From Amycolatopsis cihanbeyliensis (GTDB taxonomy: Bacteria > Actinomycetota > Actinomycetes > Mycobacteriales > Pseudonocardiaceae), in NCBI RefSeq assembly GCF_006715045.1, contig NZ_VFML01000001.1, forward strand, positions 4,060,501 through 4,124,500: a stretch of DNA of 64,000 bases, written 5' to 3'. Positions within the stretch are counted from its first letter, which is position 1, and the number at the start of each line of letters is the position of its first letter. This document shows positions 41,136 through 49,924 of this stretch, in pieces. The notes under the pieces were generated by a model, which ran no database searches, was not told where the DNA came from, and saw nothing but the letters and a program-made list of their open reading frames with translations. A program made the position numbers and the translations under genes.

Positions 41136-42518
41136 GTGAGCGACCTGATCGAGCTGAGCGCGACCGAACTGATCCAGGGCTACCGCGGCGGGACGCTGTC
41201 GCCGGTGGAGGTCACCGGGGCGGCCATCGCCAGGATCGAGGAGCTGGAGCCGACCCTGTGCGCGCTGTACGCCTCCGATCCGGAGGGCGCGCTGGACGCG
41301 GCCAAGGCCTCGGCGCGGCGCTGGCTGGCGGGCAGGCCGCTCGGCCCGGTGGACGGGGTGCCGTGCACGCTCAAGGAGAACATCGCCACCGAGGGGACCC
41401 CGATCCCGCTCGGCACGGCCGCGACCGAGCTGGTCCCCGCCCCGGCCGACGGGCCGGCCGCCGCGCGGCTGCGCGAATCCGGCGCGGTGCTGCTCGGTAA
41501 GACCACCATGCCCGACTACGGGATGCTGACCTCGGGCCTTTCCAGCTTCCACCCCGCCGCCCGCAACCCGTGGGACACCACACTCACCCCCGGCGGGTCC
41601 AGCGCGGGCGCGGCGGCGGCCTGCGCCGCCCGGTACGCGCCGCTGCACGTCGGCACCGATATCGGCGGCTCGATCCGGTTGCCGGCAGGCTGGTGCGGGT
41701 CGGTCGGCCTGAAGCCGAGCTTCGGCCGGGTGCCGGTCGACCCGCCCTACCCCGGCCGGGTCGCCGGCCCGCTGACCAGGACCGCCGCCGACGCCGGGCT
41801 GCTGATGAGCGTGCTGTCCGGGCCCGATTCCCGGGACCACCTGAGCCTGCCGCCCGCCGAGCTGGACTTCGCCACCGTCCCGGCCGAGGTCGCCGGGCTG
41901 CGTATCGGCTTGCAGCTCGACGCCGGGACCGGGCTCCCGGTGGCGCCCGAGGTACACGCGGCGGTGCGCGCGGCGGCCACCGCCTTCGAGCGGGCGGGTG
42001 CCGTGGTCGAACCGGTCGAGCCGTTCCTCACCAGGCAGATGCTGGACGGGCTCGACCTGTTCTGGCGCACCCGGTTCCTCTCCGACACCGCCGCGCTGCC
42101 GCCGCGGCGGTGGGAGCGGATCCTGCCGTACATCGCCGACTGGGTGCGCGGCGCCGGTGGCGCCTCCGGGATCGAGGTGTACCGCGGTTTCGCCCAGATC
42201 GACGCGATCAGCGTCGCCACCCTGCGGGCCTGCGCCCCGTTCGACGCGGTGCTCTCCCCGGTGTGCCCGGTGCAGGCGCCGCCGGCGGACTGGGCGTCGC
42301 CGACGAACGACCCGGACGCGCCGTTCGAGCACATCGCGTTCACCGTGCCGCCCAACATGTCCGGCCAGCCCTCGGTGTCGGTGAACTGCGGCTATACCGC
42401 GGGTGGGCAGCCGATCGGGCTGCAGATCACCGGCCGCCGGTTCGACGACCCCGGGGTGCTCAGGGTGGCCGCCGCCTACGAGCGGTTACGCCCCGCTCAG
42501 CGCCCCTGGCCGCGCTAG
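41136..42518 (+). CDS. Amidase-signature-family amidohydrolase
   Basis: A 460-residue amidase. GTG 41136 is preferred among three consecutive GTG codons because GGAAGGAG (41123-41130) then lies 5 bp upstream. The Ser-cisSer-Lys triad is visible: K in PCTLKENIATEG, the cis-serine in TLTPGGSSAGAAAACAARYA, and the nucleophile in GTDIGGSIRLPAGWCGSVGL. The C-terminus SVSVNCGYTAGGQPIGLQIT is typical. It hydrolyses an amide to acid and ammonia. It is co-oriented with the importer/ALDH/SDR unit, 60 bp after it. A plausible pathway is import of an amide, hydrolysis, then oxidation of the released part. It overlaps the convergent MFS gene by 33 bp. Confidence 0.93.
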   Translation: MSDLIELSATELIQGYRGGTLSPVEVTGAAIARIEELEPTLCALYASDPEGALDAAKASARRWLAGRPLGPVDGVPCTLKENIATEGTPIPLGTAATELVPAPADGPAAARLRESGAVLLGKTTMPDYGMLTSGLSSFHPAARNPWDTTLTPGGSSAGAAAACAARYAPLHVGTDIGGSIRLPAGWCGSVGLKPSFGRVPVDPPYPGRVAGPLTRTAADAGLLMSVLSGPDSRDHLSLPPAELDFATVPAEVAGLRIGLQLDAGTGLPVAPEVHAAVRAAATAFERAGAVVEPVEPFLTRQMLDGLDLFWRTRFLSDTAALPPRRWERILPYIADWVRGAGGASGIEVYRGFAQIDAISVATLRACAPFDAVLSPVCPVQAPPADWASPTNDPDAPFEHIAFTVPPNMSGQPSVSVNCGYTAGGQPIGLQITGRRFDDPGVLRVAAAYERLRPAQRPWPR

Positions 42519-43721
42519 CAGGTGCCGCCCGAAGTACGGCCACGCCACCGCGGTCACCACCGCCATCAACACCGCCGAAAGCCAGAACGGCGCCGTGACG
42601 TCGAAGGCGCTCACCAGCGGGCCGCTGACCAGGCTGCCCAGCGCCGCGCCACCCACCGCGAACAGCAGGTACACGCTGTTCACCCGGCCGCGCAGGTGCT
42701 CGGGGACCACCCGCTGCCGCCAGGTGGTGGCGACCACGCCCCAGATCGCGCCGTGCATCCCGAACAGCACCAGGGTCGCCACCGCCAGCCACGGCGTCTC
42801 GGCCAGCGCCAGCAGCACATGCGTGCCCGTCTCCACGATCAGGCCGGTGCGGAGCAGCACCGAGTCGGTGAACCGGTGCCGCAGCCTGCTCGCGATCCCG
42901 GCACCGATCAGCCCGCCGACGGCCATCGCGCTGAGCAGCAGGCCGAACCCGATCTCGGCGAGGCCGAGCCGTTCGCGGGCGTAGAGCACCAGGATGGCGA
43001 ACGCGGCCAGCAGGGTCACGTTCATCGCGCAGATGGACAGCGCCAGCATCCGCACCACCTGGTTGTGCCACAGCCAGCGCAGCCCCTCGCCGATCTCGGC
43101 GCGCAGTGGCCGCCGTTCCACCGGTCCGGTCCGCCCACCACCCCGGATCGTGCTGACCAACAGCGCCGCCACCACGAACCCGGCGGCGTTCACCCCGAAC
43201 GGCAGCGCCGTCCCGAGCGCGAACAGCGCGGCCCCCAGCGGCGGCGCGGCCAGCTCGTCGGCCACCTGCTGGGTCGCGATCAGCCGGGCGTTGGCCCGTG
43301 GCAGCGCCTCCGCGCCGACGATGCTCGGCAGCAGTGCGCCGGAAGCGTTGTCCGCCAGCGTCTCCGCCGTCCCGACCAGGAAGAACGCCAGGTACACCAC
43401 GGCGATCGTGGCCACGCCCGACCAGACGGCGATGGCCAGCCCGCCGATCACCACGCCACGCAGCAGGTCGACCACGGCGATCAGCTTGCGCCGGTCCAGC
43501 CGATCCACGTACACGCCGCTGATCAGCGAGAACAGCAGCCAGGGAAGCTGCTGCACGAACACCGTGCCGGCGATCAGCGTCGGGTTGCCGGTGAGCGATA
43601 TCGCCAGCAGCGGCCCGGCCGCCATCGCGACCCCGTCGGCGATGTTGGTGGCCAGGTTCGCCGCCCACAGCTTGCCGAAGTCGGAACCCAGCCGCGGCGA
43701 CCGCCCCCTGCTCCCCATCAC
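42486..43721 (-). CDS. MFS exporter (EntS/drug-efflux type)
   Basis: A 411-residue 12-helix major-facilitator protein. The N-terminal segment LWAANLATNIADGVAMAAGP, the loop motif SGVYVDRLDRRKLIAVVDLL between helices 2 and 3, and helix 4-5 LVGTAETLADNASGALLPSI match the EntS/MacB-like MFS exporters. The central R-Q-R-V-V-P-E-x-L-R-G-R-V-N loop (TWRQRVVPEHLRGRVNSVYL) is diagnostic. Two consecutive ATGs (43721, 43718) are possible starts. Substrates in the family are siderophores and macrolides. It is convergent to the amidase gene and unlikely to be part of that operon. Confidence 0.9.
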   Translation of the reverse strand: MMGSRGRSPRLGSDFGKLWAANLATNIADGVAMAAGPLLAISLTGNPTLIAGTVFVQQLPWLLFSLISGVYVDRLDRRKLIAVVDLLRGVVIGGLAIAVWSGVATIAVVYLAFFLVGTAETLADNASGALLPSIVGAEALPRANARLIATQQVADELAAPPLGAALFALGTALPFGVNAAGFVVAALLVSTIRGGGRTGPVERRPLRAEIGEGLRWLWHNQVVRMLALSICAMNVTLLAAFAILVLYARERLGLAEIGFGLLLSAMAVGGLIGAGIASRLRHRFTDSVLLRTGLIVETGTHVLLALAETPWLAVATLVLFGMHGAIWGVVATTWRQRVVPEHLRGRVNSVYLLFAVGGAALGSLVSGPLVSAFDVTAPFWLSAVLMAVVTAVAWPYFGRHLLARPGALSGA

Positions 43722-43768
43722 CGCGAAACGTTAGCCACCGGCCTCCCGACTCCCCAACTCCTTTTCCT

Positions 43769-44386
43769 TCAGAGCATTTCGGCGGGCGCGCTGATCAGAC
43801 GGGTCAGCCAGGCATCGAAGTGCGGGCATCGCGTACGTAGGTCGTCGATACCGAGCTCGGCGATGGCCAGCGGACCGTCGTTGACCAGCTCAGAACCTCC
43901 CGCCGCATCGACGTCTCGGCACAATATGGCGGCGAGTTTCGGGTCGTTCCCGCAGGACCCCAGCTCCTCGGCGGCGGCGAACACCCACGTTTCGAGTTCG
44001 TGTAGTACCAGGTTCGGCAGAAAACGCGGATCCTTGACCGAGGTGCGCAGAGCCGCCTCCACATGCAGGACGCGGTCATGCGGTGGGCCCGCGGGCCGCG
44101 TTCGCATGCCCGGGCTGTCCGCGGGAAACGCGTAGTAGTCGAGGACGGTCGTCAGTACGTCGATGCTGCTGTCCCGCAGCAGCAGTCTGAGGTCCAGCTC
44201 CAGTTTGGCCCATCGAGTGACCCCGCCCTTGTGCGTCGACCCACCGGCAGGGCGTTTCGTCTTGGCCAGGGAATGACTCGTCCACCAGCCATAGTTCGCC
44301 AGGTACGGCGAGATGACCTGGTTGACGACGATCTCCTCGGTCTGCCCCTCGACGAGGACATGCAGGCGGCGAGGTCGATCAGCCAT
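43769..44386 (-). CDS. DUF4276 (TOPRIM-like) protein of an AAA-linked pair
   Basis: A 205-residue protein starting at ATG 44386. LHVLVEGQTEEIVVNQVISP holds the E-G-x-T-E-E motif and NLVLHELETWVFAAAEEL the H-E-x-E-x-W/x-F motif. LTTVLDYYAFPADSPG gives the middle D-Y-Y. These three are the DUF4276 hallmarks, which resemble a TOPRIM-type acidic nuclease centre. It is encoded directly after an AAA ATPase with an 8-bp overlap. ATPase plus TOPRIM-like pairs (OLD, Gabija, PARIS types) defend against phages, so a defence role is plausible but not shown. The ATPase partner is frame-broken here. Confidence 0.85.
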   Translation of the reverse strand: MADRPRRLHVLVEGQTEEIVVNQVISPYLANYGWWTSHSLAKTKRPAGGSTHKGGVTRWAKLELDLRLLLRDSSIDVLTTVLDYYAFPADSPGMRTRPAGPPHDRVLHVEAALRTSVKDPRFLPNLVLHELETWVFAAAEELGSCGNDPKLAAILCRDVDAAGGSELVNDGPLAIAELGIDDLRTRCPHFDAWLTRLISAPAEML

Positions 44387-45501
44387 GTGCGGTGCTGCCT
44401 CGATCACCGGGCCGGCCGCCAATCAGGTTCTTCTCCCACAGCTCGCCGAGCGAGTGCTCCTCCAGCCATGCGGCCAGGTGGTCGGCCGGCGGACGCGTGA
44501 ACGTGGATGTACCGCCTTCCCGCTCGACCACGATGAGATCTCCGATCTCGAACTGGTTCATCAGCGTGACCGACTGGGTCGCGATCAGTACCTGGCTCCG
44601 TGCGGCCGCCTGCCTGAGTAAGCCCGCGAGCTGCACGATAGCGAACGGATGCAGCCCCAGCTCGGGTTCGTCCAGCACGACGAGCGCGGGCAGTTCGGGC
44701 TGCAACAGCAGGGCCGCCAGGCAGAGAAACCGCAGCGTACCGTCGGACATCTGGTTGGCCGAGAACAGCGCATCGGAGTCGTGCTGCCACCACCGGAGCC
44801 GGACGCGGTCGTTGCCTTCCGGGCGCAACACGAAGTCCCGGAAGAACGGCGCGACCTGCCGGACCGCGTTCACGATGCGAGCATAGGCGGCGCGGTTCTC
44901 GTCCCGTTCGCTTTCGCTCAGGCTGAGCAGCACGGCCGCCAGGTTGCCCGCGTCATGACGCAAGGCGAGGTTGTCCGCCGTCGGGACCAGTTGCTTGACC
45001 GGCGCGTCGCCGCTTGTGTCGTGGAAGTGGTAGACGCGGCAACCGTTCAGCAGACCGACAACGTGTGCGGCGATTCGCCCGGGTTTGCGTTCGGCCTCCT
45101 CGCGCAGCCGGGTCTCGCTGTCCCCTGCCGAGAGATTCCCGGTACGGCTGTTCGTGACCCGGCCCGTGGAAGGAGACGCTTTCGTCCTCGAAGATGAGTT
45201 CGTCATTCGCGGCCGGGATCAGGTTCGCCTCGTATGCGTTCGGCGGCGCGTCCAGGCGGAGCCGGATGCGTGAGGACCCCTCGGTGCTGTTCACCAGTGC
45301 CGATGCGCCGCCGTGCAGGTTGACGAACAGGTTGAGCGCACCGGCCGCGATTCGGCCGAGTAGGCCGAAAGTCCGGACAAAGTTGCTCTTCCCAGCGCCG
45401 TTGGCGCCCACCAGCACGTTCAACCGACCCAGATCGACCGTGGCGGAACGGATCGAGGTGAACCCCTCGATCGTGATCGAGTCCAGTGTGCGGCTGATCA
45501 T
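44379..45501 (-). pseudogene. AAA ATPase (AAA_15/21, OLD-like), frameshifted
   Basis: From ATG 45501 the first frame encodes LDSITIEGFTSIRSATVDLG and RLNVLVGANGAGKSNFVRTF (Walker A). It runs to about 45150 (DESVSFHGPGHEQPYR). The rest lies in another frame: AGDSETRLREEAERKPGRIA, then SANQMSDGTLRFLCLAALLL (signature), LPALVVLDEPELGLHPFAIV (Walker B) and SQVLIATQSVTLMNQFEIGD. Removing one base between about 45130 and 45165 would restore a 373-residue protein. Either the gene is mutated or the sequence has an error. Its end overlaps the DUF4276 start (ATGGCTGA). It begins 26 bp after the CoA-lyase genes. Confidence 0.85.
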
Positions 45502-45527
45502 GCGTTCACTGTACGGCGGCCGGATGG

Positions 45528-46397
45528 TCAGGCGCGGGCGGCGATGGCGTCGGCGAGGGCGAGGATCCGGCGGGCGTTGTCCACGTGCAGGTTCTCGATC
45601 ATCCGACCGTCCACGGTCACCACGCCCTGCCCGGCCGCCTGCGCCTCGTCGAAGGCGGTGATGATCCGGCGGGAGCGGTCGACCTCCTCCTCCGAGGGCG
45701 CGAACACGCGGTTGCACGGCTCGAGCTGGCCGGGGTGGATGAGCGTCTTCCCGTCGAAGCCGAACTGCCTGCCCTGCACGCACTCCGCCTCGAAGCCCTC
45801 GAGGTCGCGCACGTCGTTGTAGACCCCGTCCAGGATCACCTTGCCGGTGGCCCGCGCGGCGAGCAGGCACAGGGAGAGCCCACCGAGCAGCGGCGCGCGG
45901 CCGGGGACGAACTCCGCGTGCAGCTCCTTCGCCAGGTCGTTGGTGCCCAGCACCAGCACGGTCAGCCGCTCACTGGCCGCGGCGATCTCCTCGGCATGCA
46001 GCATGGCGACCGGGGTCTCCACCATCGCCCAGATCCTGGTGTGCTCGGGCGCCCCGCCGAGCTCCAGCGCGCGCTCGATGTTGTGCACCTCGCGGGCCGA
46101 GTTCACCTTGGGAACCACGACGGCGGCCGGGCCCGCCTTGGCCGCGGCGCGCAGGTCGGCGTCGTGCCATTCGGTGTCCAGGCCGTTCACTCGAATGGTC
46201 AACTCGCGCGGTCCGTACTCGCCGGACGCCGCGGCGGCACACACCCGTTCCCGCGCCGCTTCCTTGGCGTCCGGGGCCACCGCATCCTCCAGATCGAGGA
46301 TCAGCGCGTCCGCGGGCAGGGTCTTGGCCTTCTCCAGCGCGCGTTCGTTCGCGCCGGGCATGTACAGCACGGACCGGCGCGGGGTCACCTCGGTCAT
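45528..46397 (-). CDS. HpcH/HpaI-family CoA-ester lyase (CitE-like)
   Basis: A 289-residue TIM-barrel lyase. [20 protein letters not shown] is the CitE/MclA N-terminus. [20 protein letters not shown] contains the metal-binding [26 protein letters not shown] has the conserved R-x-[24 protein letters not shown] and the final [20 protein letters not shown] complete the pattern. It cleaves a 3-hydroxyacyl-CoA such as citramalyl-, malyl- or citryl-CoA. It overlaps a related gene upstream by 4 bp. The pair may handle two steps or act as a hetero-complex in C5/C4-dicarboxyl-CoA breakdown. Confidence 0.92.
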   Translation of the reverse strand: MTEVTPRRSVLYMPGANERALEKAKTLPADALILDLEDAVAPDAKEAARERVCAAAASGEYGPRELTIRVNGLDTEWHDADLRAAAKAGPAAVVVPKVNSAREVHNIERALELGGAPEHTRIWAMVETPVAMLHAEEIAAASERLTVLVLGTNDLAKELHAEFVPGRAPLLGGLSLCLLAARATGKVILDGVYNDVRDLEGFEAECVQGRQFGFDGKTLIHPGQLEPCNRVFAPSEEEVDRSRRIITAFDEAQAAGQGVVTVDGRMIENLHVDNARRILALADAIAARA

Positions 46398-47467
46398 TCG
46401 GCCAGTGCCTCCTCGGTCGCGGCGTCGTAGGCCTCGGCCAGCTCCGGGTCCCGAGCGGCCAGCGCGTCGGCGAGCTCGGCGACCACCCTGCACTGCTTCA
46501 CCGAGGCGTCGTCCTGCATCTTTCCTTCGATCATCACGGCGCCGGTGCCGTCGCCCATCGCGCCGATCACCTTGCGTGCCCAGGCCACGTCCCGCGGCGC
46601 GGGGGAGAACACCTTCTTCGCGATCTCGATCTGCGCCGGGTGCAGGCTCCACGCGCCCACGCAGCCGAGCAGGAAGGCGTTGCGGAACTGGTCCTCGCAG
46701 GCCACCGTGTCCCGGATGTCGCCGAACGGCCCGTAGTACGGCAGGATCCCGTGCATCGCGCAGGCATCCACCATGCGCGCGACGGTGTAGTGCCACAGGT
46801 CCTGCTGGTAGGTGGTGCGGCCCTCGTCCAGCTCCTCGCCGACCGGGTCGGTGCGCACCAGGTAGCCGGGGTGCCCCCCGCCGACCCTGGTGGTCTTCAT
46901 CCGGCGACTGGCGGCGAGGTCCGCGGGCCCCAGCGAGATGCCCTGCATCCGCGGGCTCGCCCCGGCGATCTCCTCCACATTGGCCACACCGCTCGCGGTC
47001 TCCAGGATCGCGTGCACCAGCAACGGCCTGGTCAGCCCGGCGCGCGCCTCGAGCTGGGCGAGCAACCGGTCCACGTAGTGGATGTCCTGCGCGCCCTCCA
47101 CCTTCGGCACCATGATCACGTCGAGCCGGTCGCCGATCTCGGTGACCAGCGTGATCAGGTCGTCCAGCACCCAGGGCGAGTCGAGGCTGTTCACCCGGGT
47201 CCAGAGCTGGGTGCGACCGAAGTCGACCGACTTCGCGATCCGCACGAGGCCGTTGCGCGCCGCCTCTTTCCGGTCCGCCCTGATCGCGTCCTCCAGGTTC
47301 CCGAGCAGAACGTCGACCTGCGGCGCGATGCCGGGGACCTTGGTCGCCATCTTCTCGTTGCCCGGGTCGAAGAAGTGGATCATCCGGGAGGGCAGTACCG
47401 GGATCTGCCGCGGCGGATCGGGCGCCCCCACGGCGAGGGGCGCGAAGAAGTCCTTCGGCGAGCGCAT
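46394..47467 (-). CDS. HpcH/HpaI-family CoA-ester lyase (malyl-CoA-lyase-like)
   Basis: A 357-residue relative of the downstream lyase, with an extended N-terminus ([20 protein letters not shown]). Conserved elements are [20 protein letters not shown] (L-E-D-A-I), [20 protein letters not shown] (R-x-N), [40 protein letters not shown] and the C-terminal [20 protein letters not shown]. The longer form and [20 protein letters not shown] segment resemble L-malyl-CoA/beta-methylmalyl-CoA lyases. Its TGA overlaps the ATG of the next lyase, so both are translated together. The 424-bp gap upstream should hold their promoter. Confidence 0.9.
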   Translation of the reverse strand: MRSPKDFFAPLAVGAPDPPRQIPVLPSRMIHFFDPGNEKMATKVPGIAPQVDVLLGNLEDAIRADRKEAARNGLVRIAKSVDFGRTQLWTRVNSLDSPWVLDDLITLVTEIGDRLDVIMVPKVEGAQDIHYVDRLLAQLEARAGLTRPLLVHAILETASGVANVEEIAGASPRMQGISLGPADLAASRRMKTTRVGGGHPGYLVRTDPVGEELDEGRTTYQQDLWHYTVARMVDACAMHGILPYYGPFGDIRDTVACEDQFRNAFLLGCVGAWSLHPAQIEIAKKVFSPAPRDVAWARKVIGAMGDGTGAVMIEGKMQDDASVKQCRVVAELADALAARDPELAEAYDAATEEALAE

Positions 47468-47891
47468 CGAGCCTCCAACGTTACTGGCCGGTACCCAAGG
47501 TTGACCCTATCCCGACGATCCGGGCGTCGCTGCGGTGTGGCTCACGCCGAGGGCCGCGGGGGACTCGCCGAGACCCGCAGAGGACAGCCGAGGGCAGCCG
47601 AGGGCACTGCGCTGTCAAGCACAAGATTGGTGCTCGCGCGGGTGAGTGAACGAAAGCGATTGCCGTTGCACCGCGTCGATATGCCGTTCGACCAGCCCTC
47701 ACCCGTACGGCGGCACGGTCGGGGTGAAGTCGGACGACCGCCCGTCGACCGGTCACCGACCGTTCAGCGCCGTCGATCGCAGTCGCCGCGGTTGCCCGGA
47801 GACCCGAACTTCCCGCACCTGGTACTCAATTCATGTGCCTTTTTGCACGAGGCAGGTCAGGCGCAGCGCGAAGCAGAAGGAGGCGGACCTC
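47468..47891. other. 424-bp divergent intergenic region
   Basis: No gene is supported. It separates the minus-strand lyase pair from the plus-strand gene at 47892. A direct repeat CAGCCGAGGG-CAGCCGAGGG (about 47586-47606) and an AGCAC/GTGCT inverted repeat are visible. They may be regulatory, but nothing identifies a known site. Confidence 0.4.
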
Positions 47892-48536
47892 ATGGCGGTG
47901 ACACCAGGTCAGACCACGGTGACCGACGGAGCGAGTGACACCCGATCTCTGCACCGCCGCGCGGCATCCGCGGTCGACCTTCCGGCGCCCGCGGACGACC
48001 TCGCGGCCGAGGCCGCCGCCCAGCTCGACTGGGACGGGGTGGCGCTGCCGCAGTCGACCCTGCTCGGGCGCCGGGTCGTGCTGGTCGCCCGGCTGCGCAC
48101 CGAGGTGCACGCCGAGCGGATCGCGATGGGCGCGAGCCCGATCCTCGACCGCGCCACCGTCGCCACCTGGACCTGGCCGGAGTTCGCGGCCACCGCGCCC
48201 GCCCCTGCCGCCGAGATCGTCGGCGTGCTCGCGGTGGCGCGGCACTGGCGGACCGGGATGGCGGCGACGGTCCCGTTCGCCCGTTACGGCGAGGCCGCGA
48301 TGGTGCTGCCCTACTCGGCCGTGTTCAGCCAGGACTACGTGGACAACTGCCTGCCGAGGGCCCGCACCTACGGGCTGGGTGTGGTGACCGCGGACGAGGA
48401 CGCCGTGGTCGATCTGGACCTGGCCGGGCGCGCCGACCGGATGCTCGCCCCCATGGACGCGGTGTCCCGCTGGGTGAACGAGGTGGCCTACGAGCAGCTC
48501 CTCGCCGTCGGCGAGGTGCCCGCGAACTGCGGCTGA
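47892..48536 (+). CDS. Conserved-looking hypothetical protein
   Basis: A 214-residue soluble protein starting at ATG 47892 behind AAGGAGG. The codon bias is strong and the frame is intact, so it is a real gene. Segments VALPQSTLLGRRVVLVARLR, AAEIVGVLAVARHWRTGMAA and TVPFARYGEAAMVLPYSAVF are well structured alpha/beta. FSQDYVDNCLPRARTYGLGV ends with a hint of a nucleotide-fold crossover. I recognise no family, signal peptide or metal site. The next gene follows after 27 bp on the same strand, so the two may be co-expressed. Confidence 0.75.
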   Translation: MAVTPGQTTVTDGASDTRSLHRRAASAVDLPAPADDLAAEAAAQLDWDGVALPQSTLLGRRVVLVARLRTEVHAERIAMGASPILDRATVATWTWPEFAATAPAPAAEIVGVLAVARHWRTGMAATVPFARYGEAAMVLPYSAVFSQDYVDNCLPRARTYGLGVVTADEDAVVDLDLAGRADRMLAPMDAVSRWVNEVAYEQLLAVGEVPANCG

Positions 48537-48563
48537 CCGGCGGTTGCGGCTAGGGTCGGCGCC

Positions 48564-49214
48564 ATGCGAGTAGTGATCGCGGGTGGACACGGCAAGATCG
48601 CGCTGAACCTGGAGAAGCTGCTGGCCGCGAACGGCGACCACGCGGTGGGCATCATCCGCAATCCCGACCACGCAGGCGACCTGCGGGACCTCAGTGCCGA
48701 ACCGGCCGTGCTGGATCTCGAGACGGCGACGGTGGACGAGGTCGCCGAGGTGCTTGCCGGCGCGGACGCCACGGTGTTCGCGGCGGGAGCCGGACCGGGC
48801 AGCGGCGTCGCCCGCAAGGACACCGTGGACAAGGCCGCCTCGGCCCTGCTCGCCGACGCCGCCGAACGCGCGGGTGTGCGCAGGTTCGTGCAGGTCAGCG
48901 CGATGGGCCTGAGCAGGGCGGACAATCCGGCGACGGACGAGGTGTTCGCCGTCTACCTGCGTGCCAAGGCCGCGGCCGAGGAGGACCTGCGGGCGCGGGA
49001 CCTGGACTGGACGATCCTGCGCCCCGGGCGGCTGACCGACGATCCGGGCGCCGGCCAGGTCCACCTCGCCGACGAGGTGCCGCCCGGCGAGGTGACCAGG
49101 GAGGACGTGGCGCAGGTGCTGGCCGGCCTGCTGGCCGAACCGATCGCGCTGCGCCGCACGCTGGAGCTGACCGGCGGGAACACCCCGGTCAGCGAAGTAC
49201 TCAGCCGGCTGTGA
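48564..49214 (+). CDS. NAD(P)-binding Rossmann protein (atypical SDR/NmrA-like)
   Basis: A 216-residue protein with MRVVIAGGHGKIALNLEKLL, the G-x-x-G-x-[IL]-A cofactor loop of atypical SDRs (YwnB/HSCARG type). VFAAGAGPGSGVARKDTVDK follows the fourth strand. VRRFVQVSAMGLSRADNPAT and VYLRAKAAAEEDLRARDLDW replace the classical Y-x3-K by Y-x2-A-K. WTILRPGRLTDDPGAGQ is characteristic. Such proteins are redox sensors or isomerase/reductase-like enzymes. It follows the hypothetical gene by 27 bp. Confidence 0.92.
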   Translation: MRVVIAGGHGKIALNLEKLLAANGDHAVGIIRNPDHAGDLRDLSAEPAVLDLETATVDEVAEVLAGADATVFAAGAGPGSGVARKDTVDKAASALLADAAERAGVRRFVQVSAMGLSRADNPATDEVFAVYLRAKAAAEEDLRARDLDWTILRPGRLTDDPGAGQVHLADEVPPGEVTREDVAQVLAGLLAEPIALRRTLELTGGNTPVSEVLSRL

Positions 49215-49252
49215 CCCCTGTGTGGGACGTCCTTACCTGACGGTGATCCCGA

Positions 49253-49924
49253 TCAACCGTCCCGGACGAAAGTCCGCTGCGCGAAACTGGTGGAGCCTCG
49301 GGTCACCGCGTGGGTGACAATCGCCACAAATCCCAGCACGACCGGGTACCACCAGCGATCCGCTGGCCACTGGTCCGGGAGTGGCAGGCGGTAGGCGATC
49401 GTCGGTGTGTAGTTCATCGAGGGCGGAACCAGGTTGTTCAAGATGCCTGTCGAGAACCAGCACAGTAAGGCGGTGACGCCAGCGCTGGTCGGGCCGATAA
49501 ACGGCGAAAGGGAGAATATCAGGGCAGCTAGGAATGACGTGTTGAGAATCGAAAGCAGGAGTATTTCGGACATCTTCATGCCGATTTCATCCAAAGCTGC
49601 GGGTGCTGATATATTTATGAAAGAAAGAGTGATGATGAATGGCGCTATTGCCATGCCGGCCACCGCGAATGCAACTGAGCAGAATGTGGCTCGACGCGTT
49701 CCGGTTCGGTCCCACTCCCAGAAACGTGGACGTAGGAAGACTGCTGCCAAAATTGTACCGACGAGTGCGCAGCCTTCGGTATAACGCAACCCCACGCGGC
49801 CGCCATTCGGGTTCATATCGATCGGCACGATACCGTCGGCAAGAACGTATGCGAGTGCAGCCAGTATACCGCTACCGAATAGCAGGAGGTGAACTTGTCG
49901 ACATTTAAATATTATTCTTGTCAT
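49253..49924 (-). CDS. Multi-pass membrane protein of an ABC exporter unit
   Basis: A 223-residue membrane protein with about six hydrophobic segments (LLLFGSGILAALAYVLADGI, ALVGTILAAVFLRPRFW, VAGMAIAPFIITLSFINI, SILNTSFLAALIFSLSPFIG, and a last one near VLGFVAIVTHAVTRG). It overlaps the larger permease gene by 4 bp and is last in the unit ATPase, permease, membrane protein. The middle of the gene is much less GC-rich than its neighbours, with ATA/TTT codons. The pattern resembles ABC-2-type permease subunits. It is likely the second membrane subunit; no exact family is recognised. Confidence 0.82.
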   Translation of the reverse strand: MTRIIFKCRQVHLLLFGSGILAALAYVLADGIVPIDMNPNGGRVGLRYTEGCALVGTILAAVFLRPRFWEWDRTGTRRATFCSVAFAVAGMAIAPFIITLSFINISAPAALDEIGMKMSEILLLSILNTSFLAALIFSLSPFIGPTSAGVTALLCWFSTGILNNLVPPSMNYTPTIAYRLPLPDQWPADRWWYPVVLGFVAIVTHAVTRGSTSFAQRTFVRDG

